Assembly: GCF_000384075.1 (NCBI RefSeq) | Contig: NZ_KB913025.1 | Coordinates: 3,781,721-3,845,720, forward strand | Source of the DNA: Methylovulum miyakonense HT12 | Lineage (GTDB): Bacteria > Pseudomonadota > Gammaproteobacteria > Methylococcales > Methylomonadaceae | Reading direction: 5' to 3' | DNA length: 64,000 nt | Shown: positions 8,599-17,127 of the stretch, piece by piece | Layout of the letters: each line of letters starts with the position of its first letter | Numbering within the stretch: position 1 is the stretch's first letter | Notes under the pieces: model-generated | What the model was told of the DNA's origin: nothing | What the model saw: the letters and a program-made list of their open reading frames with translations, nothing else | Databases searched by the model: none | Program-made: the position numbers and the translations under genes

Positions 8599-11500
8599 AT
8601 GAACCTAACCGACATTTTTATCCGCCGCCCTGTTTTGTCAATGGTCATCAGCATTATGTTGCTGGTGCTGGGCTTGCGTTCGCTGACCAGCTTGCCTGTG
8701 TTGCAGTACCCTCGCACCGAGAACGCCGTGGTCACCGTCACTACGGCCTATTACGGCGCAGACCCGGATGTCATCGCGGGCTTTATCACCACGCCATTGG
8801 AAACCGTGATCGCCGAAGCCAATGGCATTGACTACATCACCTCCATCAGCCAAAACGGCGTCAGCACCATCACCGCCAATTTGCGCCTGAATTTTGACCC
8901 GAACAAAGCCTTGACCGAAATCAACGCCAAGGTGAATTCGGTGCTCAACCAACTGCCGCCGGAATCACAACGTCCGGTCATAAACGTGAAAATTGGTGAA
9001 ACCATCGACGCGATGTACATCGGTTTTTCCAGCGACACCTTGCCCGCCAACAATATCACCGATTATCTGGTGCGCACCGTGCAGCCGCGTTTGCAATCGG
9101 TGGAAGGCATCCAGTTAGCCGAATTATTGGGCAGCAAAAACTTCTCCTTACGCGCCTGGTTAGACCCCGACAAGCTCATGGCCTATGCGCTGACCGCCAC
9201 CGATGTCAGCAATGCCTTGAAACAAAATGACTTTATCGCAGGCGTTGGGACAACCAAAGGGCAAATGGTGCAGGTCAACCTGACCGCATCGACAGGTTTG
9301 CATTCGGTCGCCGAATTTAAGGAACTGATTATCAAGCAGCAAGGTGGCGCGATCATCCGCCTGAAAGATGTCGCCAACGTCACTCTAGGGGCGGATGATT
9401 ACGAGTCCAGCGTGTCTTTCGATGGTGACAAGGCGGTTTATATTGGCCTGCAAATCGCCCCCAGCGCGAATTTGTTGGACGTGATCGGACGGGTGCGCGA
9501 GGTGTTCCCTGACATCCAGGCACAACTGCCGGAAGGGATGAACGGAAAAATCGTTTATGACTCGACCAAGTTTGTCGATAGCTCCATCCATGAAGTGGTC
9601 CATACGCTGGTTGAAGCCCTGATTATCGTCACCTTGGTGGTGTTTGCGTTTTTGGGTTCGCCGCGTTCGGTGCTGATTCCGGTCATCGCCATCCCTTTGT
9701 CGCTGATCGGCACGTTCACGATGATGCTGATCTTCGGCTTCTCCATCAACTTGCTGACGTTGTTGGCGTTGGTGTTGGCGATAGGCTTGGTGGTCGATGA
9801 TGCGATCATCGTCGTCGAGAACGTCAACCGCCATCTGGAAGACGGCATGGAGCCGATTCCGGCGGCACTGTTGGCGGCGAAGGAATTGACCGGCCCCATC
9901 ATCGCCATGACCATCGTCCTGATCGCCGTCTATGTGCCCGTCGGCTTCCAAAGCGGTTTGACGGGAGCCTTGTTTTCTGAGTTCGCGTTCACCGTGGTCG
10001 GTGCCGTCACGGTGTCGGCCATTGTCGCCCTGACCTTGTCGCCGATGATGAGCTCACGGTTATTAAAAGTCCACAAGCATGACCGTAGCGGCTGGGAAGA
10101 GCGTTTGGTGGATTGGATAGACCGGAATTTTAACCGCCTGAGCAAAATGTACGGGCGTTTGCTCCACGCCACGTTGAATTATTTGCCGGTGACCGCGGTG
10201 TTTTCACTGATCATCCTGGGCAGCATCTATTTCCTGTACGCCAACGCCAAAAGCGAACTGGCCCCGCAGGAAGACCAAGGTGTCATCATCAGCATCGCCA
10301 ACACCGCCCCCGACGCCACGTTGGGGCAACGCCTGATGTATAGCCAACAGATTTATGAGGCGTTCCATCAATACACCGAAACCGACCATGTTTTCCAACT
10401 CGAAGCCCCGGGTTCCTCCATTTCCGGGATGGTGCTAAAACCCTGGCATGAGCGCCCGCAAACCGCCACGCAAATGCTGCCGCAAGTGCAAAACGATTTG
10501 AACAAAATCGCCGGGGTCAAAGCCGCCGTTTTCCAACCGCCGCCTTTGCCCGGCAGCAGCGGCATGCCCGTGCAGTTCATTATTGGCAGCAACGAATCTT
10601 TTGAACAGCTGAACATTGTCCATGAACAATTTATGGAGGAAGCACGTAAAAGCGGGCGGTTTATTTTTGTCGACAGCGACTTGCGTTACGACCAACCGCA
10701 AACCCGCCTGAACATTGACCGGGATAAGGCGGCCTTGTTGGGCTTGACCATGCAGGATGTCGGCGCTTCCTTGGCGTCAATGCTTGGCGGCGGTTATGTC
10801 AATTATTTCAGCCTTGATGCGCGGTCTTACAAGGTCATCCCGCAGATACAACAAAAATTCCGCCTGAACCCCGAGCAATTGCTGGATTACCCCATCCGTA
10901 CCGCCGATGGCGGTAGCGTGCCCTTGTCGACTATTGCGACGCTCAGCACCGAAATCGTGCCGCGGTTGCTGAACCACTTCCAGCGCACCAATGACGTGAT
11001 GATCGTGGGCGTGCCTTTTCCTGGCGTGACCTTGGGTGACGCGTTGGCGACTTTGCAGGACATTGCCAAAAAGGTGTTGCCGCCGACTTACAGCATCGAC
11101 TATGCGGGGCAATCGCGGCAATTGATCAAAGAGTCCAGCGGGTTTGTGTTTACTTTCCTGTTTGCGCTCATCATCATTTACTTGGCCTTGGCGGCGCAAT
11201 TTGAAAGTTTCCGCGACCCGCTGATCATTCTGGTGTCCGTACCGATGTCAATTGCCGGGGCGTTAGTTTTTATCGCCTTAGGCATCGGCAATGCGACATT
11301 GAACATTTATACCGAAGTGGGTTTGGTCACCTTGATGGGCCTGATCAGCAAACACGGCATCTTGATCGTGGAATTTGCCAACAACCGCCAAAAAGAAGGC
11401 ATGGGCAAGCGCGAAGCGATAGAATCCGCCGCCAGCATCCGTTTGCGCCCGATCCTGATGACCACGGCGGCTATGGTGCTGGGCGTGTTGCCCTTGATTA

Positions 11501-11655
11501 TGGCAACGGGCGCAGGGGCGGTGTCACGGTTTAGCATGGGGCTGGTGATTGCCACCGGCATCGCCATCGGCACTTTCTTCACCTTGTTCGTCGTGCCTGC
11601 CGTGTACCTGATGTTGGGCGAGGACCATCATAAAACCCAAGCCGAAACGGTTTAG
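8599..11655 (+). CDS. RND efflux inner-membrane permease (HAE-1 type)
   Basis: Proton-driven multidrug pump subunit of 1018 residues, the usual size for AcrB/MexB relatives. It starts MNLTDIFIRRPVLSMVISIM. The proton-relay pair is visible in LAIGLVVDDAIIVVENV (TM4), with the second half repeat around GLISKHGILIVEFANN. Two large periplasmic loops follow TM1 and TM7. It belongs to the TetR-NodT-HlyD-RND operon. The length and the IRRPVLSMV start resemble the MexK/MuxB-like branch more than AcrB, but the substrate range is unknown. Confidence 0.95.
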   Translation: MNLTDIFIRRPVLSMVISIMLLVLGLRSLTSLPVLQYPRTENAVVTVTTAYYGADPDVIAGFITTPLETVIAEANGIDYITSISQNGVSTITANLRLNFDPNKALTEINAKVNSVLNQLPPESQRPVINVKIGETIDAMYIGFSSDTLPANNITDYLVRTVQPRLQSVEGIQLAELLGSKNFSLRAWLDPDKLMAYALTATDVSNALKQNDFIAGVGTTKGQMVQVNLTASTGLHSVAEFKELIIKQQGGAIIRLKDVANVTLGADDYESSVSFDGDKAVYIGLQIAPSANLLDVIGRVREVFPDIQAQLPEGMNGKIVYDSTKFVDSSIHEVVHTLVEALIIVTLVVFAFLGSPRSVLIPVIAIPLSLIGTFTMMLIFGFSINLLTLLALVLAIGLVVDDAIIVVENVNRHLEDGMEPIPAALLAAKELTGPIIAMTIVLIAVYVPVGFQSGLTGALFSEFAFTVVGAVTVSAIVALTLSPMMSSRLLKVHKHDRSGWEERLVDWIDRNFNRLSKMYGRLLHATLNYLPVTAVFSLIILGSIYFLYANAKSELAPQEDQGVIISIANTAPDATLGQRLMYSQQIYEAFHQYTETDHVFQLEAPGSSISGMVLKPWHERPQTATQMLPQVQNDLNKIAGVKAAVFQPPPLPGSSGMPVQFIIGSNESFEQLNIVHEQFMEEARKSGRFIFVDSDLRYDQPQTRLNIDRDKAALLGLTMQDVGASLASMLGGGYVNYFSLDARSYKVIPQIQQKFRLNPEQLLDYPIRTADGGSVPLSTIATLSTEIVPRLLNHFQRTNDVMIVGVPFPGVTLGDALATLQDIAKKVLPPTYSIDYAGQSRQLIKESSGFVFTFLFALIIIYLALAAQFESFRDPLIILVSVPMSIAGALVFIALGIGNATLNIYTEVGLVTLMGLISKHGILIVEFANNRQKEGMGKREAIESAASIRLRPILMTTAAMVLGVLPLIMATGAGAVSRFSMGLVIATGIAIGTFFTLFVVPAVYLMLGEDHHKTQAETV

Positions 11656-11782
11656 CTTTTATCGGGTAACGGGTTTGCAACCGTAACCGTAACGTTTTAT
11701 CATCCCCTACGGACATCAAAAACGTTACGGAACGGGCCTTCCCGTTCCGGTCTGACCTAAACCACCACAAAACCTTCTCATA

Positions 11783-12478
11783 ATGACCCGACCACAAAAA
11801 TTCTGGGCCGTTGTCCCGGCCGCTGGCGTAGGCAAGCGGATGAACGCGGGCCGCCCGAAACAATATCTCGAACTGGGCGGCAAAACCGTACTTGAACATA
11901 CCTTAAGCCGCTTGCTGCAATCTGAAGCTTTTGCCGGCATCGCCGTGGCGGTTTCCGAAGACGACGGCTACTGGCCAGATTTGCCCGTCGCCAGCCATCC
12001 GCAAATTATCCGTGCCAAAGGCGGCATCGAGCGCGCTGATTCCGTGCTATCCGCCCTGACCGCCTTGCGGCATCTGGCGGCCGATGATGATTGGGTGCTG
12101 GTGCATGACGCGGCAAGGCCGTGCATCACCGCCAGCGACATCCACCTGCTTATCGGCACTTTGCGCGATGACGACGTTGGCGGCATCTTAGCGTTGGCTT
12201 CGCACGACACCCTAAAAAACGTCGATAAAGGCAGTATCCTCGGCACGTTGGACAGAAGCCATATTTGGCGGGCATTGACCCCGCAAATGTTCCGTTACCA
12301 AGCCCTAAAAAATGCTTTGGAGATGCACCAAGGCAATCCGGCAATCACCGACGAAGCCAGCGCCTTGGAACTGCAAGGCCAACAACCCAAAATTGTTGAA
12401 GGCCGCCCCGACAATATCAAAATCACCCGTCCCGAAGATCTGGCGCTCGCCAACTTTTATATGGAGCAACAACAATGA
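11783..12478 (+). CDS. ispD: 2-C-methyl-D-erythritol 4-phosphate cytidylyltransferase
   Basis: Third step of the MEP isoprenoid pathway: MEP + CTP gives CDP-ME. The 231-residue protein shows the nucleotide-binding start [28 protein letters not shown] and ITDEASALE, all typical of IspD. The stop codon overlaps the ispF start by 4 nt (ATGA), so the two genes are translationally coupled, a common gammaproteobacterial arrangement. Confidence 0.97.
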   Translation: MTRPQKFWAVVPAAGVGKRMNAGRPKQYLELGGKTVLEHTLSRLLQSEAFAGIAVAVSEDDGYWPDLPVASHPQIIRAKGGIERADSVLSALTALRHLAADDDWVLVHDAARPCITASDIHLLIGTLRDDDVGGILALASHDTLKNVDKGSILGTLDRSHIWRALTPQMFRYQALKNALEMHQGNPAITDEASALELQGQQPKIVEGRPDNIKITRPEDLALANFYMEQQQ

Positions 12479-12951
12479 TACGCATAGGCCAAGGCTACGA
12501 TGTCCACCGTTTTAACGAGGGCGACCACATTATTTTAGGTGGCGTGACCATCCCCTACGGACAAGGCCTGGAAGCGCATTCCGATGGCGATGTCGTGCTG
12601 CACGCCCTGTGCGACGCGCTGCTCGGCGCGGTGGCCTTGGGCGACATCGGCAAACACTTCCCCGACACCGACCCTGAGTTTAAAGGCGCGGACAGCCGCG
12701 TCCTGCTCCGCCATGTTTATAACATCGTCCAGGAAAAAGGCTACCAACTGGTCAACGCCGACATGACCATCATCGCCCAAGCCCCCAAAATGGCCCCGCA
12801 CATCGCGGCAATGTGCCAGAACATTGCCGAAGATTTGCAAGTGGCGATCGATTGCATCAACGTCAAAGCTACGACAACGGAGAAATTGGGGTTTGAAGGG
12901 CGTAAGGAAGGGATTGCGGTGCAGGCGGTTGTTTTAGTCGTTTCGGATTGA
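12475..12951 (+). CDS. ispF: 2-C-methyl-D-erythritol 2,4-cyclodiphosphate synthase
   Basis: Fifth step of the MEP pathway, forming the cyclodiphosphate from CDP-ME 2-phosphate with release of CMP. At 158 residues it has normal length. Visible hallmarks are GQGYDVHRF (metal-ligand Asp and His), the [19 protein letters not shown] metal-site helix, FPDTDPEFK and the C-terminal [15 protein letters not shown]. It is a trimeric zinc enzyme and is coupled to ispD by a 4-nt overlap. Confidence 0.97.
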   Translation: MIRIGQGYDVHRFNEGDHIILGGVTIPYGQGLEAHSDGDVVLHALCDALLGAVALGDIGKHFPDTDPEFKGADSRVLLRHVYNIVQEKGYQLVNADMTIIAQAPKMAPHIAAMCQNIAEDLQVAIDCINVKATTTEKLGFEGRKEGIAVQAVVLVVSD

Positions 12952-13103
12952 TGGTCGGGTGGAGGAAGGAGTTAATTTCGCTGAGTTTGTAAATTGTTTG
13001 TCACAGTAAGTTGGTAATATTTTTTGAACCCAGAAAAATTTTCAAAAAAGGTGAATTTATTCACAAAAATAATGTAGATTGTTGCTAGACACACAGGCCA
13101 ATC

Positions 13104-13195
13104 GCCGTCATTTTCAAAAACATGACGGCCAATTTTGACCTATCCCCTTTGGTATAGGTCTGAGGATCCCCGTTAGCTGGCTCTTGCATGCCAGC
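13104..13195 (+). other. Three consecutive hairpins in the leader of the propeller gene (candidate structured RNA)
   Basis: The gap 12952-13305 has no gene. It holds three perfect stem-loops in a row: GCCGTCAT/ATGACGGC (13104-13129), GACCTAT/ATAGGTC (13137-13160) and GCTGGC/GCCAGC (13176-13195). An alternative long-range pairing TTTGAC/GTCAAA (13134-13139 with 13204-13209) competes with the second hairpin. No known riboswitch class is recognised. It ends about 100 nt before the ATG at 13306, so it could be a 5' regulatory element of that gene. Confidence 0.35.
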
Positions 13196-13305
13196 AAAGG
13201 CTTGTCAAACGTGTAAGCTCTTTTTGGTATTATTTTTGCTGCAACATCAGTCGTCAAAACATCCCTAATCCACCACTTCCTTCATTTTGTAAACAAATTA
13301 ATTTT

Positions 13306-14163
13306 ATGGCTGCAAATTTTCAAAACTATATCCTCCAAACGGGTACTGCCTTGCACGAAACTGATGATTCCTTTGCCTTCGCGTTAGGAAATTGGAACAG
13401 CAATGGCCGCCCGGATTTATTTATCATCAAAAAGAGCAACACCGGCACGGGCAGCACAGAAGTCAGCATCTTGTCAGGCGATTCCAATTATCAACACTAT
13501 CTGCTGCAAACTGGCACCGCCCTGCACCAGACTGACCATAGTTTTGAGTTTGCCGTCGCAGACTGGAACAAAGATGGTTGGCAGGATCTGGTCATCATCA
13601 AAAAAAGCAATACGGGTACGGGCAGCACCGAGGTTAGCGTCTTATCGGGCGCAACCAATTTCCGGCAATATTTATTGCAAACCGGGACGCCTTTGCATCA
13701 GACCGATGGGAATTTTAGTTTCGCAGTTGCCGATTGGACAGGGGATGGCAGGCCCGATTTGTTCATTATCAAAAAAAATAATACAGGCACGGGTAGCACT
13801 GAAGTCAGCATCTTATCAGGCTCGTCCAATTATCAGGAATATCTGCTGCAAACCGGTACGGCCTTGCACCAAACTGATGACAGTTTCAACTTTGCCGTCG
13901 CGGATTGGAATAATGATGGCTGGCCTGATTTGATTATTGTCAAAAAAAATAATACGGGTACGGGCAGCACAGAAGTGAGCGTCTTGTCAGGTGCGACGAA
14001 CTTTCAGCACTATTTATTACAAACAGGCACGCCACAGCATGTGACCGACCACAATTATGCTTTCCTCGCATCTAACTGGGGGGGACGGGGAGATTGTGAC
14101 TTGGCGGTTATCAAAAAAAATAACACCGGCACAAAAAGCACTGAAATCAGCTTCATGCGCTGA
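13306..14163 (+). CDS. Five-repeat FG-GAP/VCBS-like beta-propeller protein
   Basis: 285 residues consisting almost entirely of five 57-residue repeats. Each carries the pattern LLQTGTxLHxTD, then AVADWNxDGxPDLxIIKK (calcium-binding DxDxDG-like loop) and NTGTGSTEVSVLSG. Repeats 1 and 3 (GRPDLF, SILSG, SNY) and repeats 2 and 4 (DGW, SVLSG, ATNF) resemble each other, which points to growth by duplication of a two-repeat unit; repeat 5 is degenerate (GGRGDCDL). Similar repeats occur in secreted actinobacterial and lectin-like propellers. No signal peptide or membrane segment is visible and no clear ribosome site precedes the ATG. A glycan-binding role is only a guess. Confidence 0.8.
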   Translation: MAANFQNYILQTGTALHETDDSFAFALGNWNSNGRPDLFIIKKSNTGTGSTEVSILSGDSNYQHYLLQTGTALHQTDHSFEFAVADWNKDGWQDLVIIKKSNTGTGSTEVSVLSGATNFRQYLLQTGTPLHQTDGNFSFAVADWTGDGRPDLFIIKKNNTGTGSTEVSILSGSSNYQEYLLQTGTALHQTDDSFNFAVADWNNDGWPDLIIVKKNNTGTGSTEVSVLSGATNFQHYLLQTGTPQHVTDHNYAFLASNWGGRGDCDLAVIKKNNTGTKSTEISFMR

Positions 14164-14726
14164 TGTTGCCGCCATTGCTGTTAGCCAAGCCTATTGGCCA
14201 CTATTTTAAAGCCCCGGATATGACCGATCCCAACCCAATTTCCCCTGCCGATTTTCTCGATATTTCTATCAGTGCCCAACAGCTAGCAATCATTGAGAAC
14301 CATCAGATTGTCCAAACGTATCCTGTCTCCACGGCAAAAAAAGGTACGGGCGCACAAAAAGGCAGTTATTGCACGCCGCTGGGTTGGCATAAAATCCGCG
14401 CTAAAATAGGCGCTGGCCAGCCTTTGAACGCCGTGTTCATTGGAAGGCGCGCCACTGGGGAAATCTATAACCAAGCCCTTAAACAGCAATATCCGGAGCG
14501 CGACTGGATACTCACCCGCATATTATGGCTAGGCGGATTGGAGCCAGGGCGTAACCGTTACGGTGATGTCGACACCGCCTGGCGTTATATTTACATACAC
14601 GGCTGCCCGGATGAGTTGATGGCGGGGTTGCCCGAATCACATGGCTGCATCCGTATGAAAAACGCCGATGTCGCTGATTTGTTCAGCCGTGTCAATGCTG
14701 GCCTAAGCGTCTATATCCATCCGTGA
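14163..14726 (+). CDS. L,D-transpeptidase (YkuD) domain protein
   Basis: YkuD-fold enzyme, 187 residues from the ATG overlapping the previous stop, or 168 from the ATG at 14220 (start MTDPNPISPADFL). The catalytic motif HGCPDE ... SHGCIRMKNADVADLF is intact, with the nucleophilic cysteine in HGCIR. This family cross-links peptidoglycan stem peptides or attaches proteins to them. No convincing signal peptide is seen with either start: the longer version begins with a short hydrophobic MLPPLLLAKPIG. The 1-nt overlap with the propeller gene suggests co-translation, a link worth noting for function. Confidence 0.82.
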   Translation: MLPPLLLAKPIGHYFKAPDMTDPNPISPADFLDISISAQQLAIIENHQIVQTYPVSTAKKGTGAQKGSYCTPLGWHKIRAKIGAGQPLNAVFIGRRATGEIYNQALKQQYPERDWILTRILWLGGLEPGRNRYGDVDTAWRYIYIHGCPDELMAGLPESHGCIRMKNADVADLFSRVNAGLSVYIHP

Positions 14727-14759
14727 CCCCTGACATCAACCGTTAATATCCGATATGGC

Positions 14760-15980
14760 TTACTGGGGTGCTTGTGGGACGATGGTTAGGGTGACAGAGC
14801 TTTCATTACGGGTTAGCCCGGCACGGTAACGATGGTCATGGGACATATCTAAAGCGGCTTGCAAGTCCGCCATTTCGGTCTTGCCACGCACAGATTGTTG
14901 GGTTGCGGGATCAATCCGATAAGCAACAACGTCACCCCAGTCCCGTTCGGGATATTGCCGCGTATTAAAATGTGGATGCCTGGCGCGTTCATTTCGGGTA
15001 AACCCAAATTCAAGGTATGCCTCAGTCACAGCCCAGAGATGATGGTCTTGCCAGAACAAGGGGGCGATGGAGCCTGGGTAGACATCCGTCATCAGCACCG
15101 TCCTTGCATCCTGATAGACCGCCAGATCCGGATGGCCTTCGCCAACCGAGGCCGCCGCCCAAAAACTTGAGCCTTGATCCACTTCGATGCTAAAGACATG
15201 CGCGAACTGGCGTTCAATATCCTGATACACCGTTTCAAATTGTCGCCCGGCAAAGGTATAACGGTAAAAATTATCCTCCACCACGTCATCTTCATGTTCC
15301 GGCTTAGCCATCGCCAGCAGGAAACCGGCATCATCGCCCAACCAAGCAAAGCAACGTGGACGGTAGGCCTGGGGTATCGCGAATTCGGCGACCGGTGTGG
15401 TTTGCCCGGCATCAATGACCATCACCCTGCCCTGCTGTCGCCCATCCACAACCAATACCGCCAAGCGGCTGGATGCATGGGCCCATTCATAATCCACCAC
15501 CGCACCCGGTATGGTCATTTTAATCGGGGATGCTTTAGCAATGGCTAGCACGACAAAACCTGAGCCACGCTTCATCACTTGCCAATCCGCGTTGGCCCAC
15601 TCGCCTTGGGGGGTTCTCTCGAATTTTGGCTCAATCGGGACTTGTCCGATGGTGCTGGCTAATGGGGTATCAGGACGTTTCCCTCCGCTGTAATAACCTG
15701 TTAACACCACATAGTGTCCGGCAAATTTCTGCAATTTTTCGGTGCTGACATGTTTTGAAGGAAGGAGAACAATATCAAGGGGTAAATTCTGTCCGCCGCC
15801 GTCGCTTTCAACAACATAAAACGGGTCACCCGGCGCATTCCATGATGACAGTGATTTCACATCGGTGCGTTGCTCATGGATGAGGCCTTGCACGGTCGTC
15901 ATTTGCGGGTTTTCAGCCCTGGCCGTCAGGCATAAGCCCAAAAGCAACAAAAAGGCCTGGAACGAAAAGAAAGTTTTCAT
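14760..15980 (-). CDS. Exported protein of unknown function
   Basis: 406 residues with a clear Sec signal peptide (FFSFQAFLLLLGLCLTARA, cleaved before ENPQ). The mature part has several strand-rich segments, such as SSRLAVLVVDGRQQGRVMVI and PRCFAWLGDDAGFLLAMA, that resemble blades of WD40/TolB-like propellers, but I recognise no family. It is probably periplasmic. It is followed on the same strand by nothing closer than the convergent transpeptidase gene and is preceded by another unknown membrane gene 30 bp upstream, which may be co-transcribed. Confidence 0.7.
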   Translation of the reverse strand: MKTFFSFQAFLLLLGLCLTARAENPQMTTVQGLIHEQRTDVKSLSSWNAPGDPFYVVESDGGGQNLPLDIVLLPSKHVSTEKLQKFAGHYVVLTGYYSGGKRPDTPLASTIGQVPIEPKFERTPQGEWANADWQVMKRGSGFVVLAIAKASPIKMTIPGAVVDYEWAHASSRLAVLVVDGRQQGRVMVIDAGQTTPVAEFAIPQAYRPRCFAWLGDDAGFLLAMAKPEHEDDVVEDNFYRYTFAGRQFETVYQDIERQFAHVFSIEVDQGSSFWAAASVGEGHPDLAVYQDARTVLMTDVYPGSIAPLFWQDHHLWAVTEAYLEFGFTRNERARHPHFNTRQYPERDWGDVVAYRIDPATQQSVRGKTEMADLQAALDMSHDHRYRAGLTRNESSVTLTIVPQAPQ

Positions 15981-16010
15981 GAGTAGCCTGCAATGGATAA
16001 TTTATTCGTT

Positions 16011-16577
16011 TTAATCCCAATGTTGCCAAGTCCGGTTGGAGCTTGTGTACTCCCAGCCACCCATCAGCCCGGCCTCATCCGGCACAGAAAACTTAAACAT
16101 CAAGCCGTCTGAAAAATAAAAACTATCGTCCTTAAACAGCCAGGGCAGCCCTTTTGGGGGCATAAGCTTAGCAAGGTTTGCCGGATAGGCGCCCGCCGAG
16201 GCTTTTTGCGCATCTAATACAGGCGCAAGGGCTTCACAAAACGCTTGTGCCTGCCTGACATCATGACGGGCCACCTCATTTGAACCCCAAAGCGGGATCA
16301 CTAAGGCGACAATAAAACCTGAAACGGCCATCCCTTTCCTAGCGTAGCCAAGCCATTGCTGTTTGTTGAGGAGTTTCCCGGCAACAAACCCGGCCAAGGC
16401 AATGAAAAATGAGGGTAATCCGACGTAAACAGCAAATGCCAACCCCAGCATGAAGGCGCCAAAAGTCCCCCGCCCAACCCATAAAATCAATGACGCCAAT
16501 ACCAGGTAACAGATCAGGCAAGTGGCCAGCAAGACGCCCCATGATTTTATTGGTTGGGGTTGTTGGTGCATTTCCAT
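16011..16577 (-). CDS. Membrane protein of unknown function with soluble C-terminal domain
   Basis: 188 residues. Three hydrophobic segments (about 14-35, 40-66, 84-98) are followed by a soluble region beginning ARHDVRQAQAFCEALAPVLDAQK. The repeated short helix, GAYPANLAKLMP and the Trp/Tyr-rich end recall the C-terminal part of pseudopilin-like proteins, but this is weak. The ATG at 16577 is chosen because GGAAAA precedes it; an upstream TTG has no ribosome site. It lies 30 bp upstream of the exported protein at 14760-15980, so the two may work together in the envelope. Confidence 0.65.
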   Translation of the reverse strand: MEMHQQPQPIKSWGVLLATCLICYLVLASLILWVGRGTFGAFMLGLAFAVYVGLPSFFIALAGFVAGKLLNKQQWLGYARKGMAVSGFIVALVIPLWGSNEVARHDVRQAQAFCEALAPVLDAQKASAGAYPANLAKLMPPKGLPWLFKDDSFYFSDGLMFKFSVPDEAGLMGGWEYTSSNRTWQHWD

Positions 16578-16625
16578 GATAATTTTCCAATTTGGCCTTA
16601 TCAAAACATAAGTGATGGCAACAAT

Positions 16626-16653
16626 AAAAAAGGCATCCTATGGATGCCTTTTT
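16626..16653. terminator. Bidirectional Rho-independent terminator
   Basis: AAAAAGGCATCC and GGATGCCTTTTT form a perfect 12-bp stem with a 3-nt TAT loop, with A and T tracts on either side. It lies downstream of the cupin gene (minus strand). Confidence 0.85.
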
Positions 16654-16673
16654 ATGACATTGAAAACCGGCAA

Positions 16674-16949
16674 TCAATCGTAATGGTAATGTTTGCGCAA
16701 GGGTTTGACCACTTCCCAATGGCTGTCCAAACCTTGATGGAACATCACCAAATCACCCGGTACAATGCGGACAGGCTCCCCTCCAACCGGGGTGACAATA
16801 ATTTCGCCTTCCAGGACATAGGCAGTTTCTGTTTCATCAAAATCTATCGGGAAAGCCGAGATTTCCTTTTCCCAGATAGGCCAGTTGGCAACACCCAATG
16901 CTTCCAAACGTTCCTGGCTAGGGTTGTGTTCAATCGTAATTTGACTCAT
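16674..16949 (-). CDS. Small cupin-domain protein
   Basis: 91-residue single-domain cupin. The two conserved motifs are visible in degenerate form: ETAYVLEGEIIVTPVGGEPV and VPGDLVMFHQGLDSHWEV. The length and the E-x-A-Y-V-L-E-G strand suit the DUF861/EutQ-like cupins, which lack several of the metal ligands of classical dioxygenases. The ATG at 16949 has an AGGAAA ribosome site; the longer frame upstream is non-coding in character. A terminator follows at 16626-16653. The substrate is unknown. Confidence 0.8.
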   Translation of the reverse strand: MSQITIEHNPSQERLEALGVANWPIWEKEISAFPIDFDETETAYVLEGEIIVTPVGGEPVRIVPGDLVMFHQGLDSHWEVVKPLRKHYHYD

Positions 16950-17127
16950 GGTTTCCTTTAATATAATAGCTTGTGAGCTTTGGATTTTACCATTGATGCC
17001 AGCGGGCTTACCCCAAAATTTATCGGCAATGGGTCTAACGTGGTAAAAACTGTTTTGTGATGACGGCCCATTACTCACTGGTATTGAGCCTGCTCCCCAA
17101 TTGATTGCCCATTATTCAGGATAATAG

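Noticed and set aside
13104-13209. Known riboswitch class (cyclic di-GMP, TPP, guanidine) before the propeller gene
   Set aside because: Some short words resembled these motifs but the conserved cores were not present; kept only as an unclassified structured region.
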